Origin: Nereocystis luetkeana
Lineage: Eukaryota > Sar > Phaeophyceae > Laminariales > Laminariaceae
Direction of reading: 5' to 3'
Length of the DNA: 64,000 bases
NCBI GenBank assembly: GCA_031213475.1
Contig: JARUPZ010000001.1
Location: 21,757,642-21,821,641 of the forward strand
Positions 12,305 through 23,567 of this stretch are shown piece by piece. Below the pieces are notes generated by a model. The model was given only the letters and a program-made list of their open reading frames with translations. It was not told the origin of the DNA and did no database searches. Each line of letters starts with the position of its first letter. Within the stretch, counting starts at the first letter, position 1. A program made the position numbers and the translations under genes.

Positions 12305-12514
12305 GAAGCATGGCGTATAGATACAGAGCAGGTAAAATATCTCGGTAAATGGTGGGGGTGCAAATTCAAGCGAGTATACGCTGGGAAGGACAATTGGTTA
12401 GATGAAGTTAATGGTATTCGATGAATTGAGTCAGCTTTTTCATTTTGAATGTATAACGCCCTGCACATTGTCAGAAGGCAAATAAATATTAAATGTATAT
12501 GTCGTGCGTAGTAT

Positions 12515-13313
12515 TATGACATGGCATTTTTCTTTTCCTTTTCTGATTAATAAGCCGTACTGAAGGAGCCGTGTGGCGTGGTTGGATGACAAACCCGCTC
12601 TGCTCGTTTCGTTTTGTCTGACGCCAAGGGGCTGGGCATCGTTGACGAACGCAGGGTGGAAACGGCAGTCTGGGTAGCAAGGTACCAGGCGGATTAGCAG
12701 GGGGAACCTGGCCATACTACTATTCGAATATTAATAGTACCACAAACTGCTGCCGCCACCTGGAGGGTGTTTTGGGCTTTAGTCTGCTTGCTATTTCCCT
12801 TCGTTATTTTGTTATTATCCCTTTCTTTGTTATTAGTATTACTATTTTTTTCCTTGGTTCTTTGTCTTATACTGTACTCTGTTTACAAGCAGTGGCGTTT
12901 TTGTTAATTTTTTCTTTTTTCCAGCTTGTTCTGTTTCAAGTGTTGGCCACCTCGCCTGCGGGGGGGGGCACGACAGATTGTTTCTCCTAGTTTTTGCTTT
13001 CATTTTTTTTCTTCTTCTTTTTCTCTTTCGATTTGTCTACTTTGTTTTTGTTTTCTCTTTGATTGTTTCTTTTCGTTTCTCTAATTCATACCAGGTAGAT
13101 TGTGTATGTCGTGCCTGTCGTATCTAGTATGATGACATGACTTTGCATCGCCCACTGCAGTGGTTACTGCATAACGTAGTATCTCTGTGGCGTAGCTTTG
13201 TGACCACAGAACTTGAATCTCTTCTAGGATTGAAGAATCGGCACGGACACTGGTTGTGCTGGATGTCGACGGGTAGAAAGAACGGTTTAATGTGAAGAAC
13301 ACACACACACACT
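12515..13313 (+). repeat. Modular repeat family, copy B
   Basis: Close match to copy A over its full length, with a 3' end of (AC)n at about 13300-13313. At 13089-13097 the TTTCATAG junction carries an extra 7 bp, giving TTCATACCAGGTAGATTG where copies A and C read TTCATAGATTG. This is the cleanest empty-site comparison for the TACCAGGTA microinsertions. Confidence 0.75.
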
Positions 13314-13708
13314 GCACACGTGGCAACGTAGTATCTCTGTGGCGTAGCTTTGTGACCACTTAACTTGTATCTCTTCCAGGATTACCGGTCGCCCCGGTGG
13401 TTCAAGTGGTTAACCTCGAATTCTACTTGTTTGAGTCCTGGGTTCGAGCCCTAGGAGGGTCGGACATTGACTTTATTTGCAAAAATAAAAAAAAGGGATT
13501 CAATTGTTGAGAGCGCCTTGCAGCGTGGGTAGGCACAATTCGATGCGAGTCGACGAGGGAAGAAAAGGCTGAAATCTTCTCGCGATAAAAATGAAGGCAC
13601 GTACCGTAGCGGGAAGGGGGGAGAAGAGCCTGCTATGTGACCCCGGATCTGAGTTACGAGTTGGAAGGAGAGAGAGAAGAAGATGTGCGAAGATAATGAA
13701 TGGGATGG

Positions 13709-13745
<37 letters not shown>

Positions 13746-13827
13746 TGAAGAATCGGCACGGACACTGGTTGTGCTGGATGTCGACGGGTAGAAAGAACGG
13801 TTTAATGTGAACAACACACACACACCT
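13312..13827 (+). repeat. Modular repeat family, truncated copy B2, split by a SINE
   Basis: It starts within the 3' block (TGCACACGTGGCAACG), immediately after the (AC)n of copy B. It is interrupted at 13378-13746 by a SINE and resumes with GAAGAATCGGCACGGACAC up to (AC)n at 13827. Without the SINE and one copy of AGGATT, the sequence matches copies A and C. Confidence 0.8.
13384..13740 (+). mobile_element. tRNA-derived SINE, copy 1
   Basis: The 5' head resembles a tRNA gene with both internal RNA polymerase III promoter boxes: an A-box-like TGGTTCAAGTGG and a B box GGTTCGAGCCC. A body of about 240 bp follows, then a poly(A) tail of about 32 bases. A 6-bp target duplication AGGATT flanks it (13378-13383 and 13741-13746), and the target is the modular repeat, whose empty sequence is known from copies A and C. 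Copy 2 at 18234-18567 is nearly identical. The head has a plausible T-arm, but the acceptor stem does not pair well, so it is not a functional tRNA gene. Confidence 0.85.
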
Positions 13828-13859
13828 GGTCTGCTGCTGTTACGGCATACGGGAAAATG

Positions 13860-14233
13860 TGGTATGCCTGTGTCGTAGTTTTGTTCCCTCCCACAGAGGT
13901 GTTCTACGATTGAAGTTCACCCTATTCTTTCTGAGACTTCTCACTTTAGGGGCTCCATGCCCCATCCGAAAACTGACTTGGGCAAAAAAACAAATTGCAT
14001 CCCGACGAACACTCCCATGGCCCAAGTATACCAATATGTCCTCTTCGGAAGCAAGATTGGCATTCCGACAATTTTGGTTCAAGGAACCCCGTCATCCAGA
14101 AAAAAATCTTGAACGGAAAAAATGTGCTACCTCTATCGTAGAATGCGCCATAACTCGTATTTCTTTACGTAGGATTGAAGAATCGGCACAGACACTGGTT
14201 GTGCTTGATGTCGACTGGTAGAAAAAACAGAGA
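13860..14233 (+). repeat. Diverged fragment of the modular family
   Basis: It begins near a GTGGTATGCCTGTGTCGTAG motif and ends with AGGATTGAAGAATCGGCACA followed by the GTTGTGC..GATGTCGAC block and an AC-rich end. In between is about 250 bp of sequence not shared with the other copies. The 120-codon open frame here (13859-14221) spans the repeat and is not a credible gene. Confidence 0.5.
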
Positions 14234-14731
14234 GCATGCACACAAACACACAAAATTACACCCTACAGCACCTGACAATATAATAAGTATCACCACCCAT
14301 TGCCCCTTTCTAGATTTTACCCGTTGATATGATCGTTGATATATGATCTCTCCACATCACTTGCTAATAGGAACATCCTGGTATGTGTCCGTATATAATA
14401 ATATCAAGACGATATTCTATCAATAGATCACCACCAGGTTTGCCTACATTGAAACTCTGCTGCAGCCCGGGTAGTTGTGCCCTTTATCGTCCTTGGCACT
14501 CTGCATCTCACCGCTCGCTGCGGAGTGAGTTTTTGTTTCGACGCGTGGTATTCTGTACCACCGGCGACAACGGTGTATGCTGTAAAAAAGCTCGTACCCA
14601 GCCCGGTGATACTCTACACCACCTACCACCTACTACCTGATCTTCGGATGCTACGATACAATACACCAACGTTAGGCAGTGGTTGATGTTCTGTACGACG
14701 TAATGCTGTGAGGGCGGTATATATTCGAGGC

Positions 14732-14791
14732 ACCCCGCTATACCTCGGTACGCGTACACCCAAGTATCCGGGTACCGAGGTATAGCGGGGT
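14732..14791. repeat. Perfect 20-bp inverted repeat (hairpin)
   Basis: Arms 14732-14751 and 14772-14791 are perfect reverse complements with a 20-nt spacer. The arm core is CCCCGCTATACCTCGGTA. It could be a palindromic remnant of a small element or a cruciform-forming site. Confidence 0.8.
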
Positions 14792-14902
14792 ACGATGGAG
14801 GTGGAACGTTCAGGCCTAAATATGTAGGACTGAGAATTGAACTCCTTGAGGTCACATGGAAAGTTTGTGTTTGTGCTTTCGCTATTCTTCATCTGTCATA
14901 TA

Positions 14903-14960
14903 GGACCCCAGTCCTGTGTTGGGGACAAGCTACTTATAATTAGAGTGTTTTGTCCCCACT
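14903..14960. repeat. GGACTGCAG fold-back family (copy b, degraded)
   Basis: The left end, GGACCCCAGTCCTGTGTTGG plus GGACAAGCTA, resembles the terminal repeat of copies a and c. The right half, GTTTTGTCCCCAC, is the inverted counterpart. The outer right end is missing. Confidence 0.4.
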
Positions 14961-16170
14961 TATGAGAGTGAGGTGCTAAAAGGGTTAAGGCACAACAATG
15001 CCCATCGCAGGTATCATGGTAGGGGTGTTTTTCTTGTCCATCCTCATCGTTTTTGGCTGCTACCGCGGGACCACGACGAACACAGTTTGCGTGTACTACT
15101 GCTGCTGTGCGCTTGATGTTGTACTCGAACCGCTATGCTACAGCAGTGGCGGAATGGTGGCACGAAATACGTTTCCCGAGTCGCATCGCCTGAGGAGCTA
15201 TTGCAGCTCCATACATATATATGGTACTATTGCAGAATATAGGCAGCAGTAAGTAGTGGTGCCCGCAGTCAAGAAGCATTACGATGAGGAAAACAGACTC
15301 CGATCGGCACGAACAGCAAGAAAAAGACGGTTGGGAAACACGACTCAACAGGGACAGACTCTAAATCTTATACCTGGTACGGTACAGTTAGATCAAAATT
15401 ATTCGGGAAAAAAATAAGATTTTGTGAGCCTGGACGCGGTGCTGACGATTCTTAACACCGGGGGCCCCTGTTGCTGTACTTTGTGAGTCACCCAAAACCA
15501 ATGTTTTAGAATATGTGCAGGCTTAACCATTGTAGGACTGCAGACACATTATGGCCCGTGAGTACGCACGAATAAAACTATAGTACGCCACAAGCAGGTA
15601 GGTGTTAGGTATGGCGATTGACGTGCGCACCAGCGCGGAGCTGATATGCATGCCGAGACACGCACGACCAAATTACAAAAGTGTTATCGAGTAACGACTA
15701 TGATGTCTACTGACAAGTATAATCTCTAACAACGGGATGCCGGTTACAGTGGGGTTCCGCCAGTAAGGCGGTCGTGGGCTAGGGCAATACTTCTGTCTTT
15801 TGTTGGGGAAAGCCGCCTTATCCATTGTACAGTAGGTGTTGTATGCAGTTCCCCAGTAGCACCATCATATTTTTACCGTCTGATATCGGGATGCCGCCTC
15901 ACTCAGACTGTCGTATGGGGTGACACTTCCTTGTCCCGCCATCAGAGGAGAGGAGCTCTGCGAGCCAGACAATGCCCGACCAAAAGATACAACTCTTCCA
16001 AAGCCCTGTTTCTCAGAAACCCAATCCACTATGCAAGGCTCCGGTAGTGTCGCTTCAAGACAAGCAATCCCGGTTGTTGGACAATTGAAGCAGCTTGCTC
16101 TTGTGGTCGATTTCGTGTATCGCCATCTTTACGGCGAGTCAGAAAACGTGGAATACGTCGTTGTCACTAT
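14961..16170. other. No recognised gene; one motif
   Basis: Short unassigned open frames only (for example 14998-15252 and 15920-16192). A TACCTGGTA motif is at 15371-15379. I cannot assign a function to any frame. Confidence 0.4.
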
Positions 16171-16175
16171 TATTA

Positions 16176-16272
16176 CGGGTGACCATAGTTAATAGGACCA
16201 AATATTTAAAGTAAAAATGGTTTAATATAGGTTTTTATGTATACCATAGGCCCTGTCAACTATGATCCCCCG
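16176..16272. mobile_element. TA-flanked MITE, copy 1
   Basis: A 97-bp element with terminal inverted repeats starting CGGGTGACCATAGTTAATAG and ending in the inverted GATCCCCCG, flanked on both sides by TA (16174-16175 and 16273-16274). Relatives are at 37170-37279 and 46137-46235. The TA duplication points to a Tc1/mariner-like or related transposase supplied in trans (inference). Confidence 0.7.
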
Positions 16273-16847
16273 TAATAGAATGCCGATTTTTTCATTCATT
16301 CCTATTAGTATCCTATAGTTCGCTGGAGTGAATATTGTTTCGAGCCTGGGCAATGGCTCTGAAATGTGTACATAATTATTCCGAGACCGGTTTGTGACGG
16401 GATCACGCAAGGAGGCCCAATCACAACGCCTTCGGTTCCAGCTACAAGGTTGCCTCAGGCGTGCCCCGCCCTCATCTCACCTCACACTCCTTGTCAGAAG
16501 CTAGAAGCCAGAAGCTATCACCAGCACACACACATTAGATGCGAGACACGAGCGCGTCATATATATATAATATATATGCCATCAGTCATCGACGAAAAAA
16601 TCGAGGGGAGAGAGTCGACGGAAGTTCGAACCCACACCGTATGCAGCGAGCTGGCACAAAGGAATGAGGAAGGGAGAAAAACTCTCTTTCAGTCACCAAG
16701 ATACGCCATTTTGCACATAGGCGAAACGTCAAACGTGAACACAAGTTGCTTAAATAAATGTGTGGTTCTCATTTTGGCCCGTGGTTCTATTTCTGGCCTC
16801 ATAAAAATCCAGGCTTCCGGGAGAGTCCCGTTTAGCCTTCAACAGCG

Positions 16848-16874
16848 TACCAGGTACGTACCTGGTACCTGGTA
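16848..16874. repeat. Cluster of three TACC(A/T)GGTA motifs
   Basis: TACCAGGTA (16848-16856) is followed by TACCTGGTA at 16859-16867 and again at 16866-16874, the last two sharing a TA. The first two units form a perfect 20-bp palindrome. Confidence 0.9.
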
Positions 16875-17279
16875 GGTGATAAGGTACGAGTATTTCACTA
16901 CATTTTACAATTAATACAGTAGAAGTGCAACACAAACCTGATACCGATACGTACGTTGGTAAAAGAGACAACTTGTGGCCGATTGTCACTGCGAATTAGT
17001 TCAACCCTAGACATATCATATTCCGCACTTACTTGTTATCAAGAGGGACAGACACCCAAAGGCGAATATAGAATATATTCCTAAAACGGAGCTTACAATG
17101 GAGAAACTTGCAAATGTTGAACTTAGAGCGACTTGAGACGGAGCCGAGCCCACCTTTGGAGAAATGGTATGATGATGATATCTGTTTATATCGAGGTCAA
17201 CCGGAGAAAGTTTACCGTCACGTTCGATGTTTCAAAACCCAACCTAAACGTTGGATTCACGTGATCCTTAGGTCTTGTT

Positions 17280-17774
17280 CCGTAAAAACGATTCCTACAT
17301 GTTCCTTGTTACTTTCTCCTTGGTTCTTTGTCTTACTCTGTTCACAAGCAGTGGTGTCTTTTGTTATTTCTTCTTTTTTCCAGCTCGTTCTTTTTCAAGT
17401 GTAGGCCACCTCGCCTGCGGGGGGGGGGGCACGACAGATTGTTTCTCTTAGATTTTGCTTTCATTTTTTTTCTTCTTCTTCTTTTTCGACTTGTCTACCT
17501 TGTTTTTGTTTTCTCTTTGATTGTTTCTTTTCGTTTCACTATTTCATAGATTGCGTATGTCGTGCCTGTCGTATCTAGTATGATGACATGGCTTTGCATT
17601 GCCCACTGCAGTTCACACTGCACACGTGGCAACGTAGTATCTCTGTGGCGTAGCTTTGTGACCACAGAACTTGTATCTCTTCTAGGATGGAAGAATCGGC
17701 ACGGACACTGGTTGTGCTGGATGTCGACGGGTAGAAAGAACGGTTTAATGTGAAGAACACACACACACACATGT
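17280..17774 (+). repeat. Modular repeat family, copy C (5'-truncated)
   Basis: It starts in the T-rich tract (CCTTGGTTCTTTGTCTTACT) and matches copies A and B to the terminal (AC)n at 17756-17772. It keeps the uninterrupted TTTCATAGATTGCG junction, so it serves as an empty-site reference for the 7-bp insertion in copy B. Confidence 0.75.
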
Positions 17775-18233
17775 GGTTTATTCTTCTAATTTTAGCCCCA
17801 GTAGTATTGAAAGTGAGCAATGTAACGAACTTGGTCTAAGTCCACGATGAAGATGAAAACAATCCGGTTGCTATTTTGTTTTTCCGATGGGGTGAGTGAG
17901 CAGTAACTAACTAACGTTCAGCAACATATACTTGAAGAGTGGGAGCAACGTACGATGTACCACGGGTGATATGCTTCATACAGCAACGTATATACCACAT
18001 TTTAGTAGTCAAGGGTTGATTGTTGTAGAGTGTCCCAGGCTGAAACGGATTAATGCTCAGCAGAGAGAAAGGGCACGACATCCCTTTCTCTCTAAAGGTG
18101 ACGTGAAAAATGCTCTGTATCAATTCCACAGTAAGTAGTATTCTGATCTGAATCGCCGCTACGCTCGATACGGACGAGTACCGACTGAGCTGTGAATATC
18201 CTATGACGCTAACTAATACTGTATTTTTTTTTT

Positions 18234-18567
18234 TTTTTTTTTTTTTTTTCCATCCCATTCATTATCTTCGCACATCTTCTTCTCTCTCTCCTTCCAACTC
18301 GTAACTCAGATCCGGGGTCACATAGCAGGCTCTTCTCCCCCCTTCCCGCTACGGTACGTGCCTTCATTTTTATCGCGAGAAGATTTCAGCCTTTTTCTTC
18401 CCTCGTCGACTCGCATCGAATTGTGCCTACCCACGCTGCAAGGCGCTCTCAACAATTGAATCCCTTTTTTATTTTTGCAAATAAAGTCAAAGTCCGACCC
18501 TCCTAGGGCTCGAACCCAGGACTCAAACAAGTAGAATTCGAGGTTAACCACTTGAACCACCGGGGAA
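18234..18567 (-). mobile_element. tRNA-derived SINE, copy 2
   Basis: Nearly identical to copy 1 (13384-13740) but inverted, with the poly(A) tail seen as 16 T at 18234-18249 and the tRNA-like head at about 18480-18567. I see only a handful of differences, mostly in A-run lengths and one CATT/CTTT change, so both copies are young. The first few head bases differ (GGATTCCCC here, GGTCGCCCC in copy 1). I could not find a convincing target duplication. Confidence 0.85.
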
Positions 18568-18606
18568 TCCGTGGATATGAAAAACAAACTCCATAGATTG
18601 TCGTCG

Positions 18607-18670
18607 CACTAACCCTACTGTACATTAACCCTAACCCAATAACAATACACCCTAACCCTAACCCTAACAA
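18607..18670. repeat. Interstitial telomere-type repeats, interrupted
   Basis: Three short blocks of TAACCC or CCCTAA units are separated by AATACAC-type spacers. The longest block has three units at about 18650-18668. Confidence 0.75.
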
Positions 18671-18679
18671 TACACCGGA

Positions 18680-19980
18680 TTACAATATATGTCACCTGTT
18701 TCCACTTGTGCCTAGGAGTTTGTAACGGCAGGATATATTTTATTGAAGAACAAGTGGGATCGGAGAACGAATGAATGTAACTGGTACGTAATTGCCGTCC
18801 AGTTTTCGCATAATTTGGGAGGTGTGTAAATATATACAACCTGGTAGGTGTTTTAATTACTTCGTCTCGTTAGACAGTTGATCCACAGAGATGACACTGT
18901 GAGTGCAGCCGATCTTAAGTGCATCATACAGCATAATATATAACATGCACACCAAGGAGATAATGATAGACAGTCCAACGATATTGTCAATATCACAACA
19001 CATTAAAAAAAAAAATATACTTAGAAATCTCCGCAGTAAGTACGCACAATAAAATCATGTCATATATTTGAAAACAAATGAGATTCGGCCAAAAATGCTC
19101 GCTCTCGCGGCTGGCCGAACACATTTTTTTGTACTGATCATGTTCTCGCCCACCCCCCATCATAGCTGATAAATCTGTATGGGAAAATTCCACTAAAAAA
19201 GGGCGTGCTGGAACAAGATGGGAAAGCGTCGTTGAGTAGGTGTGAAAGGAAAAGGTGGAAACGAAGAAGAAATTATGTCCGCCGCGACGTTTGGGAGGTA
19301 CATGGCAGAAGACTTATTGTAAAAAAGGGCAGAAATAAGAGAAAGGCTAGCCCTAAGAAACAAGATGGATTCGAAGAAACAGTTAGAGATATACGGGGGG
19401 TTGATAGAAAAAATATGATTGAAAACGCATATGCACGGCCCAATGGACGTCGCGAAGACGCTGAAACTGCGCTTTCGTGCAGGTGACCCGGACCTTCCAG
19501 AAAAAAGAAATAGGTATACCAGTAGCCGGGGGGAGGAGTGAATATATGCACAGATGTGCCCGTGTGGCAAAGCAATAGAGATCAAAATTCACATATTAAT
19601 AGCAGTTGCTGCAGGTGAAGGTGAAATACACAAGGAAGTCTTAAGAGCGGGAAATGTTAGAAGAAGATATTAGGGACATAGACGAACGTCACATAGATAA
19701 GGTTGATACACTAGATTCCAGCGGGAAACCGATCGCTATCAGGAAGGGGATACTATTAGCAAAACGTTTCGATGGAATACATGGAAACAAAACCTAACGA
19801 GCGCCCAATTGTTGGAGTTGTTTTTCGTTGGAGTAGGAACGGTGATCCGGGTCTCGAAGGGGATGCGTGGTCAATCGGCAAATGACTAAGGCAAGTGGCA
19901 CATGACCCCCCCTACCTAGGGGAACGTTTATTGATGCCTATCATTAAAATAGTCTTACATTAGTCCAATACTGTGGGGAA
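18680..19980. other. No recognised gene
   Basis: A lysine/arginine-rich open frame of 93 codons (19205-19486, plus) lies opposite frames on the minus strand. It shows no motif I know. Nothing else was recognised. Confidence 0.35.
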
Positions 19981-19984
19981 GACC

Positions 19985-20745
19985 CCCAGGTTCGACCCGC
20001 CATCTATGGCACCCTTTCTTTAGAGGGTAGCGTGTGGGACACGCTATGTTTGGGCATAGGATCGGTAGGGACGATCCACGAAACGACCATCGACGATGAG
20101 GGAGAGGAAGAGTGAGTGTGTGCAAGGCACGGGCCTCGCATCCCAATCTGCAGTGACTACTTGTCACGGGACAATACCACTGCTGACGACAATAAAAAGT
20201 CCCGGAATATGGGTGACCAAAGTCGTACAATAAGAAACGGATATATATCCACGACCTCGACGAATGGTGAGATCTCCGCGGGACAATACCCGTGCGACGG
20301 TCAGGTCGATAATCTGGAACGCAGAATACTCCAGTTCATAGTACCCACGTTCTTCGTATACTAAATCCACCGTATGTATGTGGGTTCCAGGTTTTCGACC
20401 AGACTGTCGCATGGGTATCGCCCCGCGGAGGTCCCACCATTCGCCGAGGTCGTGGATATCCGTATCTTATTGTACCACTGTGGTCACCCATATTATTCCT
20501 GGACTATTTGTTGTCTTCAGCAGTGATATTGTCCCGTGATAAGTAAACACTGCAGATTGGAATGCAAGACCCGTGCCTCACACACGCACGCACTCTCCTC
20601 TCCATCATCGTTGATGATCGTGTCGTGCGCTCGTCGGTACCGATCCTATCCCAACAACAAACTGGCGTGTCTTACACGCTGTCTTCTTCAGAACGAGAAT
20701 GTGCCGTATCTGTCGAGTCGAACCAGGCCCGCCCCCACACGTACG
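19985..20745. repeat. Large fold-back (inverted duplication), about 370-bp arms
   Basis: The left arm (about 19990-20340) is repeated in reverse complement on the right (about 20375-20740) with a very short loop. Matching landmarks are CAATCTGCAGTG, CACGGGACAATA, GATATCCACGACCTCG and GAGGTCG. Arms differ at scattered positions, perhaps a fifth of sites, so this is an old structure or an element whose halves diverged. The outer ends share a GGTTCGACnCG motif. Open frames inside are symmetric by-products. Confidence 0.8.
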
Positions 20746-20749
20746 CACA

Positions 20750-23220
20750 ATCTTGTTAGAGCACACGGCTTGGAAATATGAGGTTCGACAAAATACTTGA
20801 TTTCACAGCAAAAAAGTGATCACTCTGGCGTCCGCTTTTTGACAGAACACGTATTATTGCGCATTACATTAGAATAACAAATTAATTGATAACATTACTT
20901 CTTGACTTTCCTGTGTGTAGAGTTTGGTTTTCGAACGCCGCATCTAATTAGGTTCTCTCTAAAAGGCATATCCTTATTACCCAATAATGCTGCTCCGTGG
21001 TAGTGCCGATGATATCCAAATATTTTTGGAATAGAGTGTAACACAAGACATGACAATCCTCCTCAATCGACGTGATAGTTGCAGCAAATATTGCGTGGAA
21101 CCCGAATTCCACTGCGAAGGCCTCCTGGTATTCGGTGCTTGCACGAACAGTAACTGACAAACGTCGCACAATTATTCCTAAAAAAAAAAACTACGGCCGG
21201 GCGTATTCCCCCGAGACGACCTCGAAGCCCCTCGTATCTGCTGCAAAATCGAAATAGACAATGACCTTTGCTCCAGAGGGCGTTCTTTCACCGAATCCCC
21301 CCAAACCCCCACATTTACCGCATACAAATCGATGCGGACCTCAACGCACGCTGACGACATCTTCAACACAGTGTCGCTCGCGACCAGATGTTTCCCGAGC
21401 ACTTACTTCTCCGCTGAGCTACTTGGTGCTACTGCTGCTGCTAGCGCAGATAATCTTTCTTTGCGATCCTTCTTCCGTTCGTTCCATAATGCATGACATT
21501 GCTGCCTCTTTTTCTTCGATGGCCTCATTATAGGGTATGACAAAGCAACCCCCCACGCATCTGACATGCCCCCCTAACACAGCCAATTGAGCCCCCATGC
21601 ACATCCTGGTTACTGATGTGGTTGGGCACTCGTTTGCTCAGCCAAATTTTGAATCATTGGAAGAGCAACCGCAAGCTTCTCGATGACAGTAGTTAGGCGA
21701 AGGGAATTTTCTTAGGTCTGATTCCCCACACAGGTATCGGCACCCCCGTACCCCCACCGGCGAATCCCTGCTGACCTCCAGCCCCACCTTGAATAGTTCC
21801 TTGTCCCAGAGAATAATAATAGCTGCATTCGCCCCCCCCCCCCCATCCTCACCTCCAGCAAGCGCCACGTGCGCACCATTAGCTGCCGCTACTCGAGTAA
21901 CAGCTTTTTCCGTGCCGAAAGCAGCAGCGGCCATCGCATCAGTGTTCTCCGCGGCCTCATCTTCCGCAATAATAGCAACAGCAACTGCCGCACTTCAACT
22001 AGCCCAAACGTTGCCTAATCCCTCTTCCCGAACCACGCCGCCCCCACCTGGAAGTGTTTTTTCCCAAGCTTCAGCAACTGCTGCTCCTGCTTCGTGTACG
22101 CTCGCGTGGTGACTCATTCTTGTTCCGACTCCCCGACCTCCTACACAGTGACAAGCCCCTGAGGTGAACGGTCTTCGTCCTTTATATCACAACCAATCCC
22201 TGCCAGCGTGTTCCCAGTTCAACCGACTAAACCCGCCCTCATTTTGATGACCCTTACGCCCGTCTCCTCTTCTGATTGATAAAATAGCTCTCAACGAACT
22301 CCAGATTCCCAATGTTTAATCTTCCACACTGGAAACTTTCCCCACTCGTGGCCAGCAGCGCGGAACCTTTTTATTATTATTTTTATTTTCTAAATATAAA
22401 CACACCCACTCCTTGAATTCTGCAGCTTCAGATCTGTTCCGCCCATTGTACGGACATTAGTACCTTGCGCGAGGCCATGCAGAACCCGTAGCACGCGCGA
22501 TTGACGTAACATAACACGTACAGCTTGCCTAGATGGGCTTCGACGAAAGCCTCGACCTCTCAGCCTATGAAATTTTTCGAAAGATGCCCGCAAACGGTAA
22601 TGAAAACATGCGTGCTCATCATGATCGGTCTCGCCCAGAAGACCACAGGAAGTTTCAACTATTTCTCGAAGGTGCCCCCACGTCTAGATACAATGCACAA
22701 ACATTTGAAATATCTTTCGCAACCTCCCCAGCACTGTGGGTGGCGTATTCACGGGAATTTGTCGGATGGCCTCCTGGTCGAGCACGCGGGAGAGTCGTCA
22801 GGGGAAAATAAGGAGGATAGGAGGTATATTAGCAATATGTGACAGTACGAGAGCAGACAAGGTAGATGCGGTAAGTAAGTGTTACTAAGGGTTACCAGGT
22901 ACAGCTATTAATGTTAGGCGGTAAAGGTGTACAGTATTAATAGTACTGTGACACAGTCACCTCCATGCTTGAACCTCTCGTAGTCGAAAACATGGTAGCT
23001 GGCGTTTGGACACGTACGTAATGAAGAGCGGACAGGGCGTGTGAATACGAAGCAAGGTGAGGTCAGGCCGTATATCTGACAGGAATCGATCGCACTGGCG
23101 GCGTGATTACGTGGACTGCGTTGGATCTGAAACATTACATGCGGTTGGATGACAAGTATTGCACACTACCAGGTACTAGTAGATCGATCGCTCGCGAGAT
23201 ATACAAGCTACTTGACAATG
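20750..23220. other. No recognised gene; alanine-rich frames
   Basis: Around 21638-22112 long frames on both strands encode alanine-rich low-complexity peptides in a GC-rich patch with a C11 run at about 21832. No family recognised. A TACCAGGTA is at 22893-22901 and another at 23167-23175. Confidence 0.35.
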
Positions 23221-23234
23221 ATTCACGCCGTGCG

Positions 23235-23400
23235 TGTGTGGTTGTTATGTGGTATGGGTGCGGATGTGTGTATACTGCTGTTTGATGGATGGGAGGACGT
23301 ACTCGTAGGAACTACCGATACTCTGGTGTGCGGAATTGGGAGTGCGGATGTGCGTATACTGCTGTTCGGTAGAGATAAGGGCGTTCTCGTAGAAACTTCA
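23235..23400 (+). repeat. In-frame 87-bp direct duplication
   Basis: Two similar segments each read GTGCGGATGTGxGTATACTG followed by CTGTT. In the plus frame beginning at 23149 they translate to two related 29-residue units (ADVCILLFDGWEDVLV and ADVRILLFGRDKGVLV). The frame is short and no product is recognised. Confidence 0.5.
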
Positions 23401-23567
23401 GGTACGTGCTATTGAGAGTTGCTGCGGTAAGCAACAAGGGGTGACCAGTCGTCAAAAACGTCGGGCAGTCGTGCCGCCGTCTGCCGTGGCTTTTCGGACT
23501 GCGATGTGTGCTGTGTCGTCGTCGCTCTAGTGGTGTCCAACATTAGCATGTTGAATATCACCCAAAT

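Noticed and set aside
11866-12468. 200-codon minus-strand frame
   Set aside because: Antisense to the retrotransposon C-terminal fragment, whose plus-strand frame is conserved with the copy at 6240-6779.
13388-13467. A true tRNA gene
   Set aside because: A and B boxes are good, but the acceptor stem does not pair and the sequence continues into a repeated body with poly(A), so it is a SINE head.
19205-19486. Basic 93-residue protein
   Set aside because: Lys/Arg richness follows from A/G-rich sequence; no domain and no supporting context.
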